Below are positions 39,905 through 49,418 of a DNA stretch of 57,149 bases, piece by piece; the first letter of the stretch is position 1; each line of letters starts with the position of its first letter. The DNA lies in NCBI GenBank assembly GCA_937928385.1, contig CALEZD010000075.1, positions 1 through 57,149 on the forward strand, given 5' to 3'. A model generated the notes under the pieces. The model saw only the letters and a program-made list of their open reading frames with translations. It was not told where the DNA came from and ran no database searches. Made by a program: the position numbers and the translations under genes. The DNA is from an uncultured Bacteroidota bacterium (GTDB taxonomy: Bacteria > Bacteroidota > Bacteroidia > Chitinophagales > Chitinophagaceae).

Positions 39905-41512
39905 TTACCTGTTGACTGTAAACCTGGTATTCCGCTGGTATCCGTTGGATGATATACGGAGTATGTATATACCGTTGGCCATGCTGCCTGTTTCAACCGT
40001 TTCAGTTATATGTCCCTTTGCCGGAGAAACATACCTGCGGTGAACAATTTGCCCCATAGCATTTACTATTTCCAGCATTACATCACTCGTTACGTTGTCG
40101 GCAGTTATTGTAATATTATTCTTAGCAGGATTAGGGTAGAGGTTCAGGTTGTCCAGCTTCAGTTCATGCACAGATGATAATATTCTCACAACAATACTGT
40201 CGCTTTGTGCGGTAAGGTCAGCAGGACAAGGGTTGCTGCTGGCAACTACTACATGTATTATATCGCTATCGTTCAGTGTATTGATGTACAAGGTGTCGTC
40301 GGTAGCCCCCGGTATTGAAGTGCCGTTCCTGTACCATTGAAAAGAAGGGGATATTCCTGCATCAACCGGTGTGGCAACAAAAGTAATGTATTGGTTGGCA
40401 GCTACAGGGCCTGAGGGTGTAGCGGCTATCGTAGCTGAAGGAGTAAGTGTAGGGTATATGCCAAATGTTGAGCTGACATCAGAATAGCGCACAGGATTGC
40501 TGCCAACAATGCGCACCCTGTATCCGTTGCCGGGAGTAAGCCCTGTAGGGGTGGTGCAAATAATTGTACCTGCAGCAGCAGAAGCAATTGTGCCTATGTT
40601 TTGTGGGTTGGCAAAGCTGCCCGTGGCATCCGATAACTGTGCGGTAAATACATTGCTACTCCCGAAATTAGGAGAAACAGTATAGGATAAATGGAAGGTA
40701 TCATCTCCGCATAGTTGTTTACCGGATAGGTTTGTAGTGATTGTGATTGAGGTATCGAACAGGTTGCAAAAGCTGCTGATTTCTGTGGGTGATAGTACCC
40801 TGTTATAAACCCGCAGGTCGTCAATGGCGCCGTTGAACCAGTATGGGTATTGTGTATAGTTGCCAAACCTGTTGGCACCGATGGCCACAATATTGTTTGA
40901 CGTACCGATTGGCACCGGGGTATTCCTCCATGCAGTTGAAACGTTCACTCCATCAACATACACCTTTATATAAGTGCCATCAAAAGTAGTAATAACACAA
41001 TACCATCTGCCTGTACGTGCAGTAGGTGTATATTGCCAGTGTGCGTGCGGGATTGTGGTATTATTAGGACCTGCCTCGCCATAAAATGTGAATTTGCTGG
41101 TATCCCCCGTTACAGTGCATGAACTATCATAAGCATTGTCGAAAAGTGCCAGCCCCCAGTTGCCGGATGTATGTCCACCCCCTCTTTCCACGATATAGCT
41201 TGCCTGGCAAAGGTTTGTATAAAAACCGTTTATCTTAACCATGGCAGCTATGGTAAAATTAGTAAGGTTCCAGTCTGTAGAGTTAGGTACGGTGATGAAA
41301 CTACTGGTGCCATTGAAAAGGGCTGCTGTATTAGCTACTCCCATTTTTCCTGCAGTATATATTACATTCGTAGCTGTACCGTTGTGGCCATTGCTCGTAG
41401 CATCGTTGGCATTACCACTAAATTGCCAATGAGCTACCAGGCCATTAGTAAGTTGGGCATTGGCAGATAATGCAAATAGGATAAATGCAACAAGGGTAAA
41501 TATTCTTTTCAT
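39905..41512 (-). CDS. T9SS-secreted protein with LamG (concanavalin-like) domain
   Basis: 535 aa. Signal peptide to about residue 19 (ALSANAQ). Residues 22-250 form a LamG/concanavalin-like lectin domain (GLVAHWQFSGNANDATSNGHNGT; FNGTSSFITVPNSTDWNLTNFTIAAMVKI; GAIDDLRVYNRVLSPTEIS). Ig-like segments follow (about 255-450, PSFQWYRNGTSIPGATDDTLYI). The last 80 residues are a T9SS type A sorting domain (LNLYPNPAKNNITIT, VNAMGQIVHR, ANGIYILRI). Probably binds glycans at the surface. Three 21-bp-spaced repeats lie upstream of the start. Confidence 0.92.
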   Translation of the reverse strand: MKRIFTLVAFILFALSANAQLTNGLVAHWQFSGNANDATSNGHNGTATNVIYTAGKMGVANTAALFNGTSSFITVPNSTDWNLTNFTIAAMVKINGFYTNLCQASYIVERGGGHTSGNWGLALFDNAYDSSCTVTGDTSKFTFYGEAGPNNTTIPHAHWQYTPTARTGRWYCVITTFDGTYIKVYVDGVNVSTAWRNTPVPIGTSNNIVAIGANRFGNYTQYPYWFNGAIDDLRVYNRVLSPTEISSFCNLFDTSITITTNLSGKQLCGDDTFHLSYTVSPNFGSSNVFTAQLSDATGSFANPQNIGTIASAAAGTIICTTPTGLTPGNGYRVRIVGSNPVRYSDVSSTFGIYPTLTPSATIAATPSGPVAANQYITFVATPVDAGISPSFQWYRNGTSIPGATDDTLYINTLNDSDIIHVVVASSNPCPADLTAQSDSIVVRILSSVHELKLDNLNLYPNPAKNNITITADNVTSDVMLEIVNAMGQIVHRRYVSPAKGHITETVETGSMANGIYILRISSNGYQRNTRFTVNR

Positions 41513-41564
41513 AATCGTTCAAATAAGTAATGCAATATACGCAACAGTGTTATGCGTTCCGGTG

Positions 41565-41616
41565 TCATTCAACGGATACATTGTTTCATTCAACGAAAGG
41601 TTGGTTTGGTTCAACG
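41565..41616 (-). promoter_or_regulatory. Three direct repeats with 21-bp period upstream of the LamG gene
   Basis: TCATTCAACG at 41565-41574 and 41586-41595, and TGGTTCAACG at 41607-41616. Spacing is exactly 21 bp twice. On the coding strand the core is CGTTGAATGA, with the GTT core of LytTR half-sites, but other consensus positions fit only partly. 53-104 nt upstream of ATG 41512. Confidence 0.55.
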
Positions 41617-41625
41617 AATGAACCG

Positions 41626-44403
41626 TTACACCACCACATTAATCATCCTGCCGGGTACATAGATGAATTTCTTCAGCGGTTTGCCTTCCATCCATTTTAT
41701 CACCACTTCATTACTCAACACAGCCTTTTCTACGTCGGTTATGTCCATATCCAGCGGGAACTCCATTTCTGCCCTGGCCTTGCCATTGATGGCTATAGGG
41801 TAGTTCTTACTGTTTTCTTTCACATATTGTTCTTGCCACTCAGGATAAGCTGCGTCTACTACGCTCCCCTCGTGACCAAGCTGCTGCCATAGTTCTTCAG
41901 CAAAGTGTGGTGCGAATGGCGCTATTAATACAGCCAGAGGTTCGAGTATTGCGTGCTTGTGGCAGTTCATTGCTGTCAGTTCGTTGACGCAAATCATGAA
42001 CTGGCTGACAGAGGTATTGAAAGAGAATTTCTCTATGTCTTCGCTGATTTTTTTGATGGTTTTGTGCAGCACTTTCAGTTCTGCATCGGTAGCGGCTTCC
42101 TCGGTTACTATCCAGCCCCGCTGCTCATCGTTGTACAACCGCCACATTTTTTTCAGGAAACGGTGTACTCCTTCTATACCCTTGGTATCCCAGGGTTTGC
42201 TCACATCTATAGGGCCGAGGAACATCTCGTACATGCGGAAGGTATCGGCGCCATATTGCGCTACAATGTCGTCAGGGTTAACCACATTGTATTTGCTCTT
42301 GGACATTTTTTCTATTTCTGCACCGCAGATGTATTTGCCATCTTCCAAAATGAATTCGGCATTAGCATATTCAGGTCGCCATTGTTTGAATGCTTCGGTG
42401 TTCAACTCTAAACCGTCTACGTATTTTACATCCACATGCAGTACGTCAACCTTGTGTTCTTTCTTCAAGCCCGCTGATACAAATGTATTTGTGCCATTGA
42501 TGCGATACACAAATCTCGAACTCCCCTGTATCATACCTTGGTTGATGAGTTTTTTAAATGGCTCATCAAAGCTGATATGGCCGAGGTCGTGTAATGCTTT
42601 GGTCCACATACGGCTGTACAGCAGGTGGCCCACGGCGTGTTCCGTACCACCGATGTATATATCCACCTCGCGCCAGTAGTCGGTAGCTTTCCTGTCTGCA
42701 AATGTTTCGTCATTGTGCGGGTCCATGTAGCGGAGGAAGTACCAGCTGCTGCCGGCGTAGCCCGGCATGGTGTTGGTTTCGCGGTTGCCCTCGCCTGTGT
42801 GCACCCAGTCTTCGATATTTGCCAAAGGCCCTTGCCCTTCAGGGCCAGGTTTGTAGCTATCCACATGCGGCAGTTCTACCGGCAGTTGATTGATGTCGCC
42901 GCCTATTTCGTCTATACCGTATGGGATACCCTCCCGGTACACAACAGGGAATGGCTCGCCCCAATAGCGCTGGCGGCTGAAACCTGCATCGCGCAGTTTA
43001 TAATTCACTTTCGCGTGGCCTATGCCTTTTTCAACTATTGAATTAATAGCCAGTTTGATAGCCTCCTTCACTTCTTTACCACTCAGGAAATCACTGTTCT
43101 CAATCGTACCGCCTTTGTCGCTGTATGCTTCTTCGCCATTGTACTTGTTGCCAAATACATTGGTAATGGGTATGTTGAAATGTTTGGCGAAGGCATGGTC
43201 GCGGTCATCGCCGCTGGGTACAGCCATAATAGCGCCTGTGCCATAACCTGCCAGTACATATTCTGATATCCATACAGGAACTTTCTTCCCGGTAAAGGGG
43301 TGGATAACATGTGCGCCTGTGAATGCTCCTGTTACCTGCTTCACCTCCGCCATACGCTCGCGCTCACTGCGGCTCTGCACGTATTCTTTGTACTTCGTTA
43401 CTTCCGCCTTGTGTTCGCCCGTGGTGATGATATCCACCAGGTCGTGTTCGGGTGCCAGTACCATAAAATCAACACCGAAGATGGTGTCAGGTCTTGTGGT
43501 AAATACCTTTATTTTTTCGGCGTAGCCGTCTATGTCAAAACCTACTTCAGCTCCCGTGCTTTTCCCTATCCAGTTGCGCTGCATTTCTTTCATGGCATCG
43601 GTCCAGTCCAGGTTGTCTAAGCTGTTCAGCAGGCGGTCGGCATATTCCGTTATCCGCAGGAACCACTGGTTCATACGCTTCTTCACCACAGGATGCCCGC
43701 CACGTTCTGATACCCCGTTTACCACCTCGTCATTTGCCAGTACCGTGCCCAGCGCCTCGCACCACCATACCTCGGCATGGCTCAGGTAGGCTATGCGGTA
43801 CTGCATCAGCATGTTGCGCTGCTGTGCGGGTTTCATGTCTTTCCAATGCCGGGCGTCAAATTGCAGGCTTTCATCTTCGGGGCAGGGGTGATTGCTATTG
43901 CCCTCTTCTTCAAATATGGCTACCAGCTCGCTGATTGGTCTTGCCTTCTGCCGGCTGCGGTCATACCAGCTATGAAAGAGTTGCAGGAATATCCACTGCG
44001 TCCATTTGTAGTATTTGGGGTCGCTGGTGCGCACTTCGCGGCTCCAGTCGTAGCAGAAACCGATATTGTCTAATTGCTCACGGTAGCGTTTGATGTTCTG
44101 CTCGGTAGTTACGGCCGGGTGCTGGCCGGTTTCCAGCGCATATTGCTCCGCCGGCAGGCCGAAAGCATCGTAGCCCATAGGGTGGAGTACGTTGTAGCCG
44201 CAATGGCGTTTGTAGCGCGCCAGTATGTCGGATGCGATATACCCCAGTGGGTGGCCCACATGCAGGCCTGCACCGCTGGGGTAGGGGAACATATCCAGCA
44301 CATAAAACTTGGGTTTTGTACTGTCGTTACCGACTTTATATACCTCTTTGTCTTTCCAGTATTCTTGCCACTTCTTTTCTATATCGCGGTGCGCGTACTC
44401 CAT
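41626..44403 (-). CDS. leuS: Leucyl-tRNA synthetase
   Basis: 925 aa from ATG 44403 (MEYAHRDIEKKWQEYW). Class I synthetase: HIGH motif as YPSGAGLHVGHPLGY near residues 40-54, KMSKS motif as EIEKMSKSKYNVVN near 700. The editing (CP1) domain has the typical TTRPDTIFGVDFMVLAPEH and threonine-rich site. Charges tRNA-Leu with leucine. The longer frame to 44445 would add a Cys-rich extension and is rejected. Single gene, expressed upstream of the LamG gene on the same strand. Confidence 0.98.
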   Translation of the reverse strand: MEYAHRDIEKKWQEYWKDKEVYKVGNDSTKPKFYVLDMFPYPSGAGLHVGHPLGYIASDILARYKRHCGYNVLHPMGYDAFGLPAEQYALETGQHPAVTTEQNIKRYREQLDNIGFCYDWSREVRTSDPKYYKWTQWIFLQLFHSWYDRSRQKARPISELVAIFEEEGNSNHPCPEDESLQFDARHWKDMKPAQQRNMLMQYRIAYLSHAEVWWCEALGTVLANDEVVNGVSERGGHPVVKKRMNQWFLRITEYADRLLNSLDNLDWTDAMKEMQRNWIGKSTGAEVGFDIDGYAEKIKVFTTRPDTIFGVDFMVLAPEHDLVDIITTGEHKAEVTKYKEYVQSRSERERMAEVKQVTGAFTGAHVIHPFTGKKVPVWISEYVLAGYGTGAIMAVPSGDDRDHAFAKHFNIPITNVFGNKYNGEEAYSDKGGTIENSDFLSGKEVKEAIKLAINSIVEKGIGHAKVNYKLRDAGFSRQRYWGEPFPVVYREGIPYGIDEIGGDINQLPVELPHVDSYKPGPEGQGPLANIEDWVHTGEGNRETNTMPGYAGSSWYFLRYMDPHNDETFADRKATDYWREVDIYIGGTEHAVGHLLYSRMWTKALHDLGHISFDEPFKKLINQGMIQGSSRFVYRINGTNTFVSAGLKKEHKVDVLHVDVKYVDGLELNTEAFKQWRPEYANAEFILEDGKYICGAEIEKMSKSKYNVVNPDDIVAQYGADTFRMYEMFLGPIDVSKPWDTKGIEGVHRFLKKMWRLYNDEQRGWIVTEEAATDAELKVLHKTIKKISEDIEKFSFNTSVSQFMICVNELTAMNCHKHAILEPLAVLIAPFAPHFAEELWQQLGHEGSVVDAAYPEWQEQYVKENSKNYPIAINGKARAEMEFPLDMDITDVEKAVLSNEVVIKWMEGKPLKKFIYVPGRMINVVV

Positions 44404-44472
44404 AAAACTATAATCCGTATTTGCTACAAGGGGGCAAAAATACAAAACGGATGGTAGTTATGCGAAAAGGCT

Positions 44473-45213
44473 TTATGAGCCATATTCATATATTATTGCT
44501 ACTTGGCCGTTTAGCACTACCAGGCTTAAAGTGCCGGTTATTTCGGTGTCGTCAGCTGAAAATGAAATGCTTTCAAGGTTCCCGTCTTGTGAATAGGATA
44601 ATTCCGTTTTCCTGTAATTGCCATTTATTCCCCTCTCGCTGCTGCTTTCCAGAGGAAATTTGTCCTTTCCAGGGATTAGCAGATTAACCGGTGACAGGTT
44701 TTGGGCAATAATAAAAGCTTGTTGGATAGTTATACCCGGAATAATTAAACTCTCTGACAGGTATTCGTAGTTGCTGTGCTCTATCAAAACCATGCCATTC
44801 TTGTACAGGGTCTTTTCATCCTTCAGGTCCTGATTCAAGTCGTTTACTTCTTCATAGATACTAGATGGCGATATTGCTTCTGATATTTGATCCGCGTAAT
44901 GTTTGAAGTCAGTATTAGGTAGTGAAGGGGGAGGAATCGGCAACAAATACGCTGCAACTATATAGCCATTTGCTCCCTTACCATTATTAATAGGCACCCA
45001 ATGCGTTTTAAAGCCATTGATAATAACCGTGCTTGTTTGTTCCAGTCGAATTACAACTTCTTCGCCGTAGGCAAGTTGGGTAATGATATTGCTAGTGTCG
45101 TTGCATTTTTCATGAACATTCAATCCGTTTCGCAAAGCGACGTGCATGGTTTGGTTAAAAGTAGCCCCTGCATTGTTACAGAAAAAAACAAGGAGCATCA
45201 ATATGTTCTTCAT
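44473..45213 (-). CDS. Secreted SH3b-domain protein of unknown function
   Basis: 246 aa. Weak signal peptide (MKNILMLLVFFCNNAGA). Residues about 24-92 resemble a bacterial SH3 domain (ALRNGLNVHEKCNDTSNIITQLAYGEEV, then WVPINNGKGANGYIVAAYLLP). The remainder (100-246) is not recognised and looks alpha/beta. No catalytic motif. Follows gene 45253-45774 by 39 nt on the same strand, possibly one transcript. Confidence 0.75.
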   Translation of the reverse strand: MKNILMLLVFFCNNAGATFNQTMHVALRNGLNVHEKCNDTSNIITQLAYGEEVVIRLEQTSTVIINGFKTHWVPINNGKGANGYIVAAYLLPIPPPSLPNTDFKHYADQISEAISPSSIYEEVNDLNQDLKDEKTLYKNGMVLIEHSNYEYLSESLIIPGITIQQAFIIAQNLSPVNLLIPGKDKFPLESSSERGINGNYRKTELSYSQDGNLESISFSADDTEITGTLSLVVLNGQVAIIYEYGS

Positions 45214-45252
45214 CAGAATGATTTTGATACTTCTAAGTTAGTATTAAGTACA

Positions 45253-45774
45253 TTATTCCAGTACCACGGCATCCGTACCCCGGTACTCATATTTGGGTGG
45301 GTCGTAGTTGAAGAAGAAATTCATCCTGAACACTGTGGTGGCATACTCTTGTTTGGCCTTGCTCATAAAGCCTTTCTCAATGTTAATCGGGAATATCCAC
45401 ATTTCGCACATGGGCGATTTCAGTTCGAACGGGCTGATGTAGTAAATAGCTGCGGTGCCGTTTTTCACTTCTTCGGCCAGCATTTTCAGGTTGCTGTCAA
45501 TATTCACCTGTTTGATGGTAATGCCGTTAAAGGTAGTATCGCGTATCTCCTGCAGCCAGGTTTGTTTGGCTATATAGATTGTTTTTGTGTTTTCAGAAAT
45601 TCGCCCTTTAGCAGCACCTTTCAGTTCCCCATTAGCACCTTTGGTCAGCTGATTAAGAGCATATACCTGGCAGTCGCTAATTTTCCAACCTTCAAAAGAG
45701 GGATCGGCATTCGTCTTGTCTTGTTGCGCAGATACTGCAAATGGTAGCAGCAGTGCAAGTAACAGTCTTTTCAT
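45253..45774 (-). CDS. Exported protein of unknown function
   Basis: 173 aa. Signal peptide MKRLLLALLLPFAVSAQQ. The mature part shows no recognised domain; notable are WKISDCQVYALNQLTKGANGE and the C-terminal MNFFFNYDPPKYEYRGTDAVVLE. Divergent from the FAD oxidoreductase gene with 36 nt between starts. Confidence 0.78.
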   Translation of the reverse strand: MKRLLLALLLPFAVSAQQDKTNADPSFEGWKISDCQVYALNQLTKGANGELKGAAKGRISENTKTIYIAKQTWLQEIRDTTFNGITIKQVNIDSNLKMLAEEVKNGTAAIYYISPFELKSPMCEMWIFPINIEKGFMSKAKQEYATTVFRMNFFFNYDPPKYEYRGTDAVVLE

Positions 45775-45810
45775 GCAGCCAATTTAAGACAAAGATTTTT
45801 ACTTTGCATC

Positions 45811-46935
45811 ATGTTCAGTTACTGGGAGCGGGAAAGCTTTTTTAATTATGGCCATATAGTAATAGGTTCCGGGATAACGGGATTGAGTGCGGCTATTGAG
45901 TTGAGGGCATTGTACCCTGCAGACAGGATATTGGTGCTGGAACGTGGAATGATACCCTCTGGTGCCAGTACCCGCAATGCCGGATTTGCCTGTATGGGCA
46001 GTGTTACAGAGCTTTTGGCCGATTTGCAGACGATGGAAGAATGCGAAGTGGTGAGCCTGTTTTCTGAAAGAAAAAAGGGGCTGGAAATATTGCGAAATAG
46101 ACTGGGAGATAAACCGATAGGTTATGCAGCCAATGGCAGTTATGAACTGATAGACGCGAGTGCAAAAGAAGCGTTAAAAAAAATTGATTACCTGAATGAA
46201 CTGTTACTGCCGGTTAATAATCGGCCATCGTTCAGGTTGGCGAATGAAAAAATCAGGTCCTTTGGTTTTAATGAACAGTACACAGAAGCATTAATAGAAA
46301 ACACCTGTGAAGGTGAACTGCATACAGGTAAAATGATGCGGTCGTTGACAGATTACACATTAGAAAATGGCATTGAAATAAAGACAGGAGCAGAGGTGTT
46401 GCGGTACGAGGAAGAACGCAATAGCGTAATGCTGGAATTGGCCGACAGAATACAGCTGCGTTGTAAGACTCTGAACATTTGCACTAATGCCTTTACGAAG
46501 CAATTACTACCGGACGTGGATGTAACACCGGGGCGTGGGCAGGTATTGATAACAGAGCCGATAGAAGGGTTAAAACTGAAGGGTATATTCCATACGGATG
46601 AGGGTTATTATTACTTCAGGGAAATAGATAGTAGGGTACTGATTGGCGGCGGCCGCAACCTGGATGTTGAAGGTGAAACCACCACTGAAATGACGGTAAC
46701 CGAGGCTATACAAAACAGCCTGGAAGAAAAACTGAGGGAAATAATACTGCCGGGTGTACAGTTTGAAGTAGCGCAGCGGTGGGCAGGAATTATGGCGTTT
46801 GGCGCGACCAAGCAACCCATCATTAAAGCATTTTCTGACAAAATATTCGGGGCCTTCCGCATGGGAGGTATGGGCGTGGCACTGGGTAGCAGGGTAGCGC
46901 AGCAATTAGCTGATTTGCATAGAAAACAGCTATAG
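45811..46935 (+). CDS. FAD-dependent oxidoreductase (DAO family)
   Basis: 374 aa. The FAD-binding Rossmann motif is HIVIGSGITGLSAAIELRALYP near residues 15-36, with LVLERG as the second strand and ASTRNAGFACMGS as the DAO-family loop. The middle (LNICTNAFTKQLLPDVDVTPGRGQVLITEP) and the C-terminal GAFRMGGMGVALGSRVAQQLADL complete the fold. It oxidises an amine or amino acid; similar proteins are annotated as gamma-glutamylputrescine- or glycine oxidase-like, substrate unknown. Cytoplasmic. Start preceded by a TACTTTGC-like box. Confidence 0.92.
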   Translation: MFSYWERESFFNYGHIVIGSGITGLSAAIELRALYPADRILVLERGMIPSGASTRNAGFACMGSVTELLADLQTMEECEVVSLFSERKKGLEILRNRLGDKPIGYAANGSYELIDASAKEALKKIDYLNELLLPVNNRPSFRLANEKIRSFGFNEQYTEALIENTCEGELHTGKMMRSLTDYTLENGIEIKTGAEVLRYEEERNSVMLELADRIQLRCKTLNICTNAFTKQLLPDVDVTPGRGQVLITEPIEGLKLKGIFHTDEGYYYFREIDSRVLIGGGRNLDVEGETTTEMTVTEAIQNSLEEKLREIILPGVQFEVAQRWAGIMAFGATKQPIIKAFSDKIFGAFRMGGMGVALGSRVAQQLADLHRKQL

Positions 46936-46936
46936 C

Positions 46937-47575
46937 TTATTGCCTTTCTGCGGACTCGTTTATCCACTGCACCAATGGGTGCAGCCATTCTTTATAAGGC
47001 TGGTACAAAAAGCCATGGCCGTTGCCCATATTCAGCTTTACTTCTTTAAAACCACTAACACAGGAGCGGTTGAAGAGTAATTCTTTGCATGAACCCGGCC
47101 CGTCTGATGACTCATACACTGAAAAGAAATTGCCGCATATCTTCTTCTGCTGGTACTTGCGTGGGCTGGTGTCGCTGCATACACCCATCAGTGCGTAATT
47201 GATTTGGCGGTTGCCGGTAATCATGGCTATCTCCAACGCCATAGCAGCTCCTGCCGATGCACCTATTACCGTAATGTTTTGGGGAAGTATGCCTGTCTGA
47301 AGCAGTGAGTCTATTTGTACCGCTACCTTACCGGAATAGCCATCAAAACTGGCATCTTTAGGCCTTACTTCACTGATGATTACGAACCCGTTTTTATTAA
47401 GGCTATCCACAATAGCGCGGTACATGTATTTGCCATAGGCGCTGCTTACGGCGTTTTCGCCCTGCTGCTGTACTATGGCGCCGTGCAGGTAAAAGACGTA
47501 TTTTTCAGAGCCTGTTTGTGCTGACACGCATCCTGCAACGAATAACAAACCAGCCAGGACAGATAAAAATCTCAT
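46937..47575 (-). CDS. Exported alpha/beta hydrolase
   Basis: 212 aa from ATG 47575 (MRFLSVLAGLLFVAGCVSAQTG: signal peptide, or possibly lipoprotein with AGC). KYVFYLHGAIVQQQG is the first strand with the oxyanion HG; VIGASAGAAMALEIAM carries the GxSxG nucleophile Ser; MGNGHGFLYQPYKEW supplies the catalytic His. Probably an esterase or peptidase. Its stop lies 1 nt after the stop of the oxidoreductase gene (convergent). Confidence 0.85.
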   Translation of the reverse strand: MRFLSVLAGLLFVAGCVSAQTGSEKYVFYLHGAIVQQQGENAVSSAYGKYMYRAIVDSLNKNGFVIISEVRPKDASFDGYSGKVAVQIDSLLQTGILPQNITVIGASAGAAMALEIAMITGNRQINYALMGVCSDTSPRKYQQKKICGNFFSVYESSDGPGSCKELLFNRSCVSGFKEVKLNMGNGHGFLYQPYKEWLHPLVQWINESAERQ

Positions 47576-47603
47576 GATATAAAGATAGAGATACTTGTCG
47601 TTA

Positions 47604-48731
47604 TCACACAAACAATTCGCCTGCTATATAGTCTGCAAAGAGCCTGCCTTTGTTCGTCAGTACGAGCGAATTGTTGTTGTGTATAAGTTTTTTCTCTTCA
47701 ATGAAACGTTCACTATCTTTCAGTATTGCATCAGTGTAATCACTGCCCCATTCACGGGTTGCTTTTTCAATGTCCAATCCCCACGACGTACGCAAGGATG
47801 TCATAATATACTCATTCAGCCTTTGTTCGGTTGTCAGTATTTCTTCTTCAAAATTTATCTTCCTGTCAGTCAGCAGGCTTTTTATGTAGAGGGCGTTATT
47901 GGCAATATTCCATTGGCGGGTAATTCCGTTGAATGAATGTGCAGAAGGGCCTATGCCGATGTAGGGTACACCCAGCCAGTAGTTGGTATTGTGCAGTGCC
48001 CTGTGCCCGGGTTTAGCCAGGTTCGATATTTCATAATGCTCAAACCCTGATTGTGCTGCAAAGTCCATCAGTATTTCAAATTGGTGTGCAGATTGCTCAG
48101 GATTAACAGGCTGAGATTTGCCTGATTTTATGTTGTGATGCAATGCAGTTTTTTCTTCAACAGTCAATGCATAAGCAGAGAAATGCGGTATACCCAGGTT
48201 GTTTACTTGTTGCAGGTTATATTGCCAGTTATTATCAGTCAGCCCCGGTGTGCCATATATCAGGTCGATAGTGATATTGCTGAACCCTGAATCTTGTACA
48301 GCTTTGATTGCATAGTCTGCCTCCTGTGCATTGTGTGCACGGTTCATGTATTGCAAGTCACTGTCAAAAAAGGATTGTGTACCGATACTGAACCTGTTGA
48401 CAGGGGTGCTTTTCAGGCTTTTGATATATTGTTGTGTCAGGTCATCCGGATTGGTTTCAATGGTGTATTCTTTTAACCCACTGATGTTGTAGTGAATCGC
48501 GATATGGTCGGTCATCCGGTTGATTTCATCGGCAGTAAGCAACGAGGGGGTGCCCCCGCCCAGGTATATGGTTTCTATTGCAGGGCTCTCCAGGTAGTGT
48601 TTTTGCAGTTCCAGTTCGGTATGAATAGCTGCCAGCATCTCCTCTTTCCTGTTCAGTGAAGTGGAAAAATGAAAATTACAATAGACGCAAGCCTGTTTGC
48701 AAAAAGGGATGTGGATGTATATGCCCGCCAT
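47604..48731 (-). CDS. hemW: HemW-like radical SAM protein
   Basis: 375 aa from ATG 48731 (MAGIYIHIPFCKQACVYCNFHFST; cluster motif CX3CX2C). Further family features: TIYLGGGTPSLLTADEINR, ETNPDDLTQQYIKSL, RFSIGTQSFFDSDLQYMNRAH and GVPYIGIGPSAHSFNG. HemW is a haem-binding radical SAM protein historically annotated as oxygen-independent coproporphyrinogen III oxidase; in other bacteria it inserts haem into enzymes rather than oxidising coproporphyrinogen. Divergent from gene 48822 with a 90-nt gap. Confidence 0.94.
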   Translation of the reverse strand: MAGIYIHIPFCKQACVYCNFHFSTSLNRKEEMLAAIHTELELQKHYLESPAIETIYLGGGTPSLLTADEINRMTDHIAIHYNISGLKEYTIETNPDDLTQQYIKSLKSTPVNRFSIGTQSFFDSDLQYMNRAHNAQEADYAIKAVQDSGFSNITIDLIYGTPGLTDNNWQYNLQQVNNLGIPHFSAYALTVEEKTALHHNIKSGKSQPVNPEQSAHQFEILMDFAAQSGFEHYEISNLAKPGHRALHNTNYWLGVPYIGIGPSAHSFNGITRQWNIANNALYIKSLLTDRKINFEEEILTTEQRLNEYIMTSLRTSWGLDIEKATREWGSDYTDAILKDSERFIEEKKLIHNNNSLVLTNKGRLFADYIAGELFV

Positions 48732-48821
48732 AAGGGGCGAAATTACAGTCAAATTGCACCGCATGTGGAAAACATATTCCCCGCCGGGATATATTTTTTT
48801 TATTTTAGTGCTGAAAGGGAG

Positions 48822-49370
48822 ATGTCACTAAAAGCGCTACTTACTATATTGTTCTGCATCAGCAGTCCGTTCTTGTACGCACAGGAGCTCAAAAATTTCG
48901 ACTTTTATTATTCCCATCCGCAGGTGTCGCAGGAAGCCAAAGAATACTACGCAGGTATGTATAGTGTTAACAGCAGCGAAAAAGCTTATAATGTGATGGA
49001 CAGCGCATTTACACAAAATGACGAAACCCGTCCTTTTTACATATACCTCGTTTGTAAAATGCTGGGCGAGGCAGATGATAAAATGTTGTCTGACCTCAGT
49101 ATTATCTGCCGTTACGTGGCGGAGATACACCCGACTACTCTGATGGCCGTATTGTATGCGGGACGTAATTATGTAGAGGATAAGTACAAAACAATATGGG
49201 CGAAGCGTATTTCAACAGAGATACGTGTTGCCTGCGACCAGGACCTGATGGACTGTTTTAAACTTTCTCGCACTACCGCTATACAGGCCTGCACCGAAAC
49301 GCAGAAACAAAGACTGGAAGTGCTTTATAACATGGTACGAAAAGACCTCAATCTCTTTCAGCAAGGGTGA
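48822..49370 (+). CDS. Exported protein of unknown function
   Basis: 182 aa from ATG 48822, preceded by AAAGGGAG. Signal peptide MSLKALLTILFCISSPFLYAQE. The mature part is mainly helical (EAKEYYAGMYSVNSSEKAYNVMDSAF; YIYLVCKMLGEADDKMLSDLSIICRYV), with several Cys. A longer frame from 48669 overlaps hemW and is rejected. Not recognised. Confidence 0.78.
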   Translation: MSLKALLTILFCISSPFLYAQELKNFDFYYSHPQVSQEAKEYYAGMYSVNSSEKAYNVMDSAFTQNDETRPFYIYLVCKMLGEADDKMLSDLSIICRYVAEIHPTTLMAVLYAGRNYVEDKYKTIWAKRISTEIRVACDQDLMDCFKLSRTTAIQACTETQKQRLEVLYNMVRKDLNLFQQG

Positions 49371-49392
49371 CGCAAAGTTTGCCTGCTAATAC

Positions 49393-49401
49393 TAACTTTG
49401 C
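49393..49401 (+). promoter_or_regulatory. -7 promoter box TAACTTTGC for the DUF4271 gene
   Basis: Exact match to TAnnTTTGC, 17 nt upstream of ATG 49419. No TTTG at standard -33 spacing. Confidence 0.45.
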
Positions 49402-49418
49402 ATATCGGGTAAATATTT

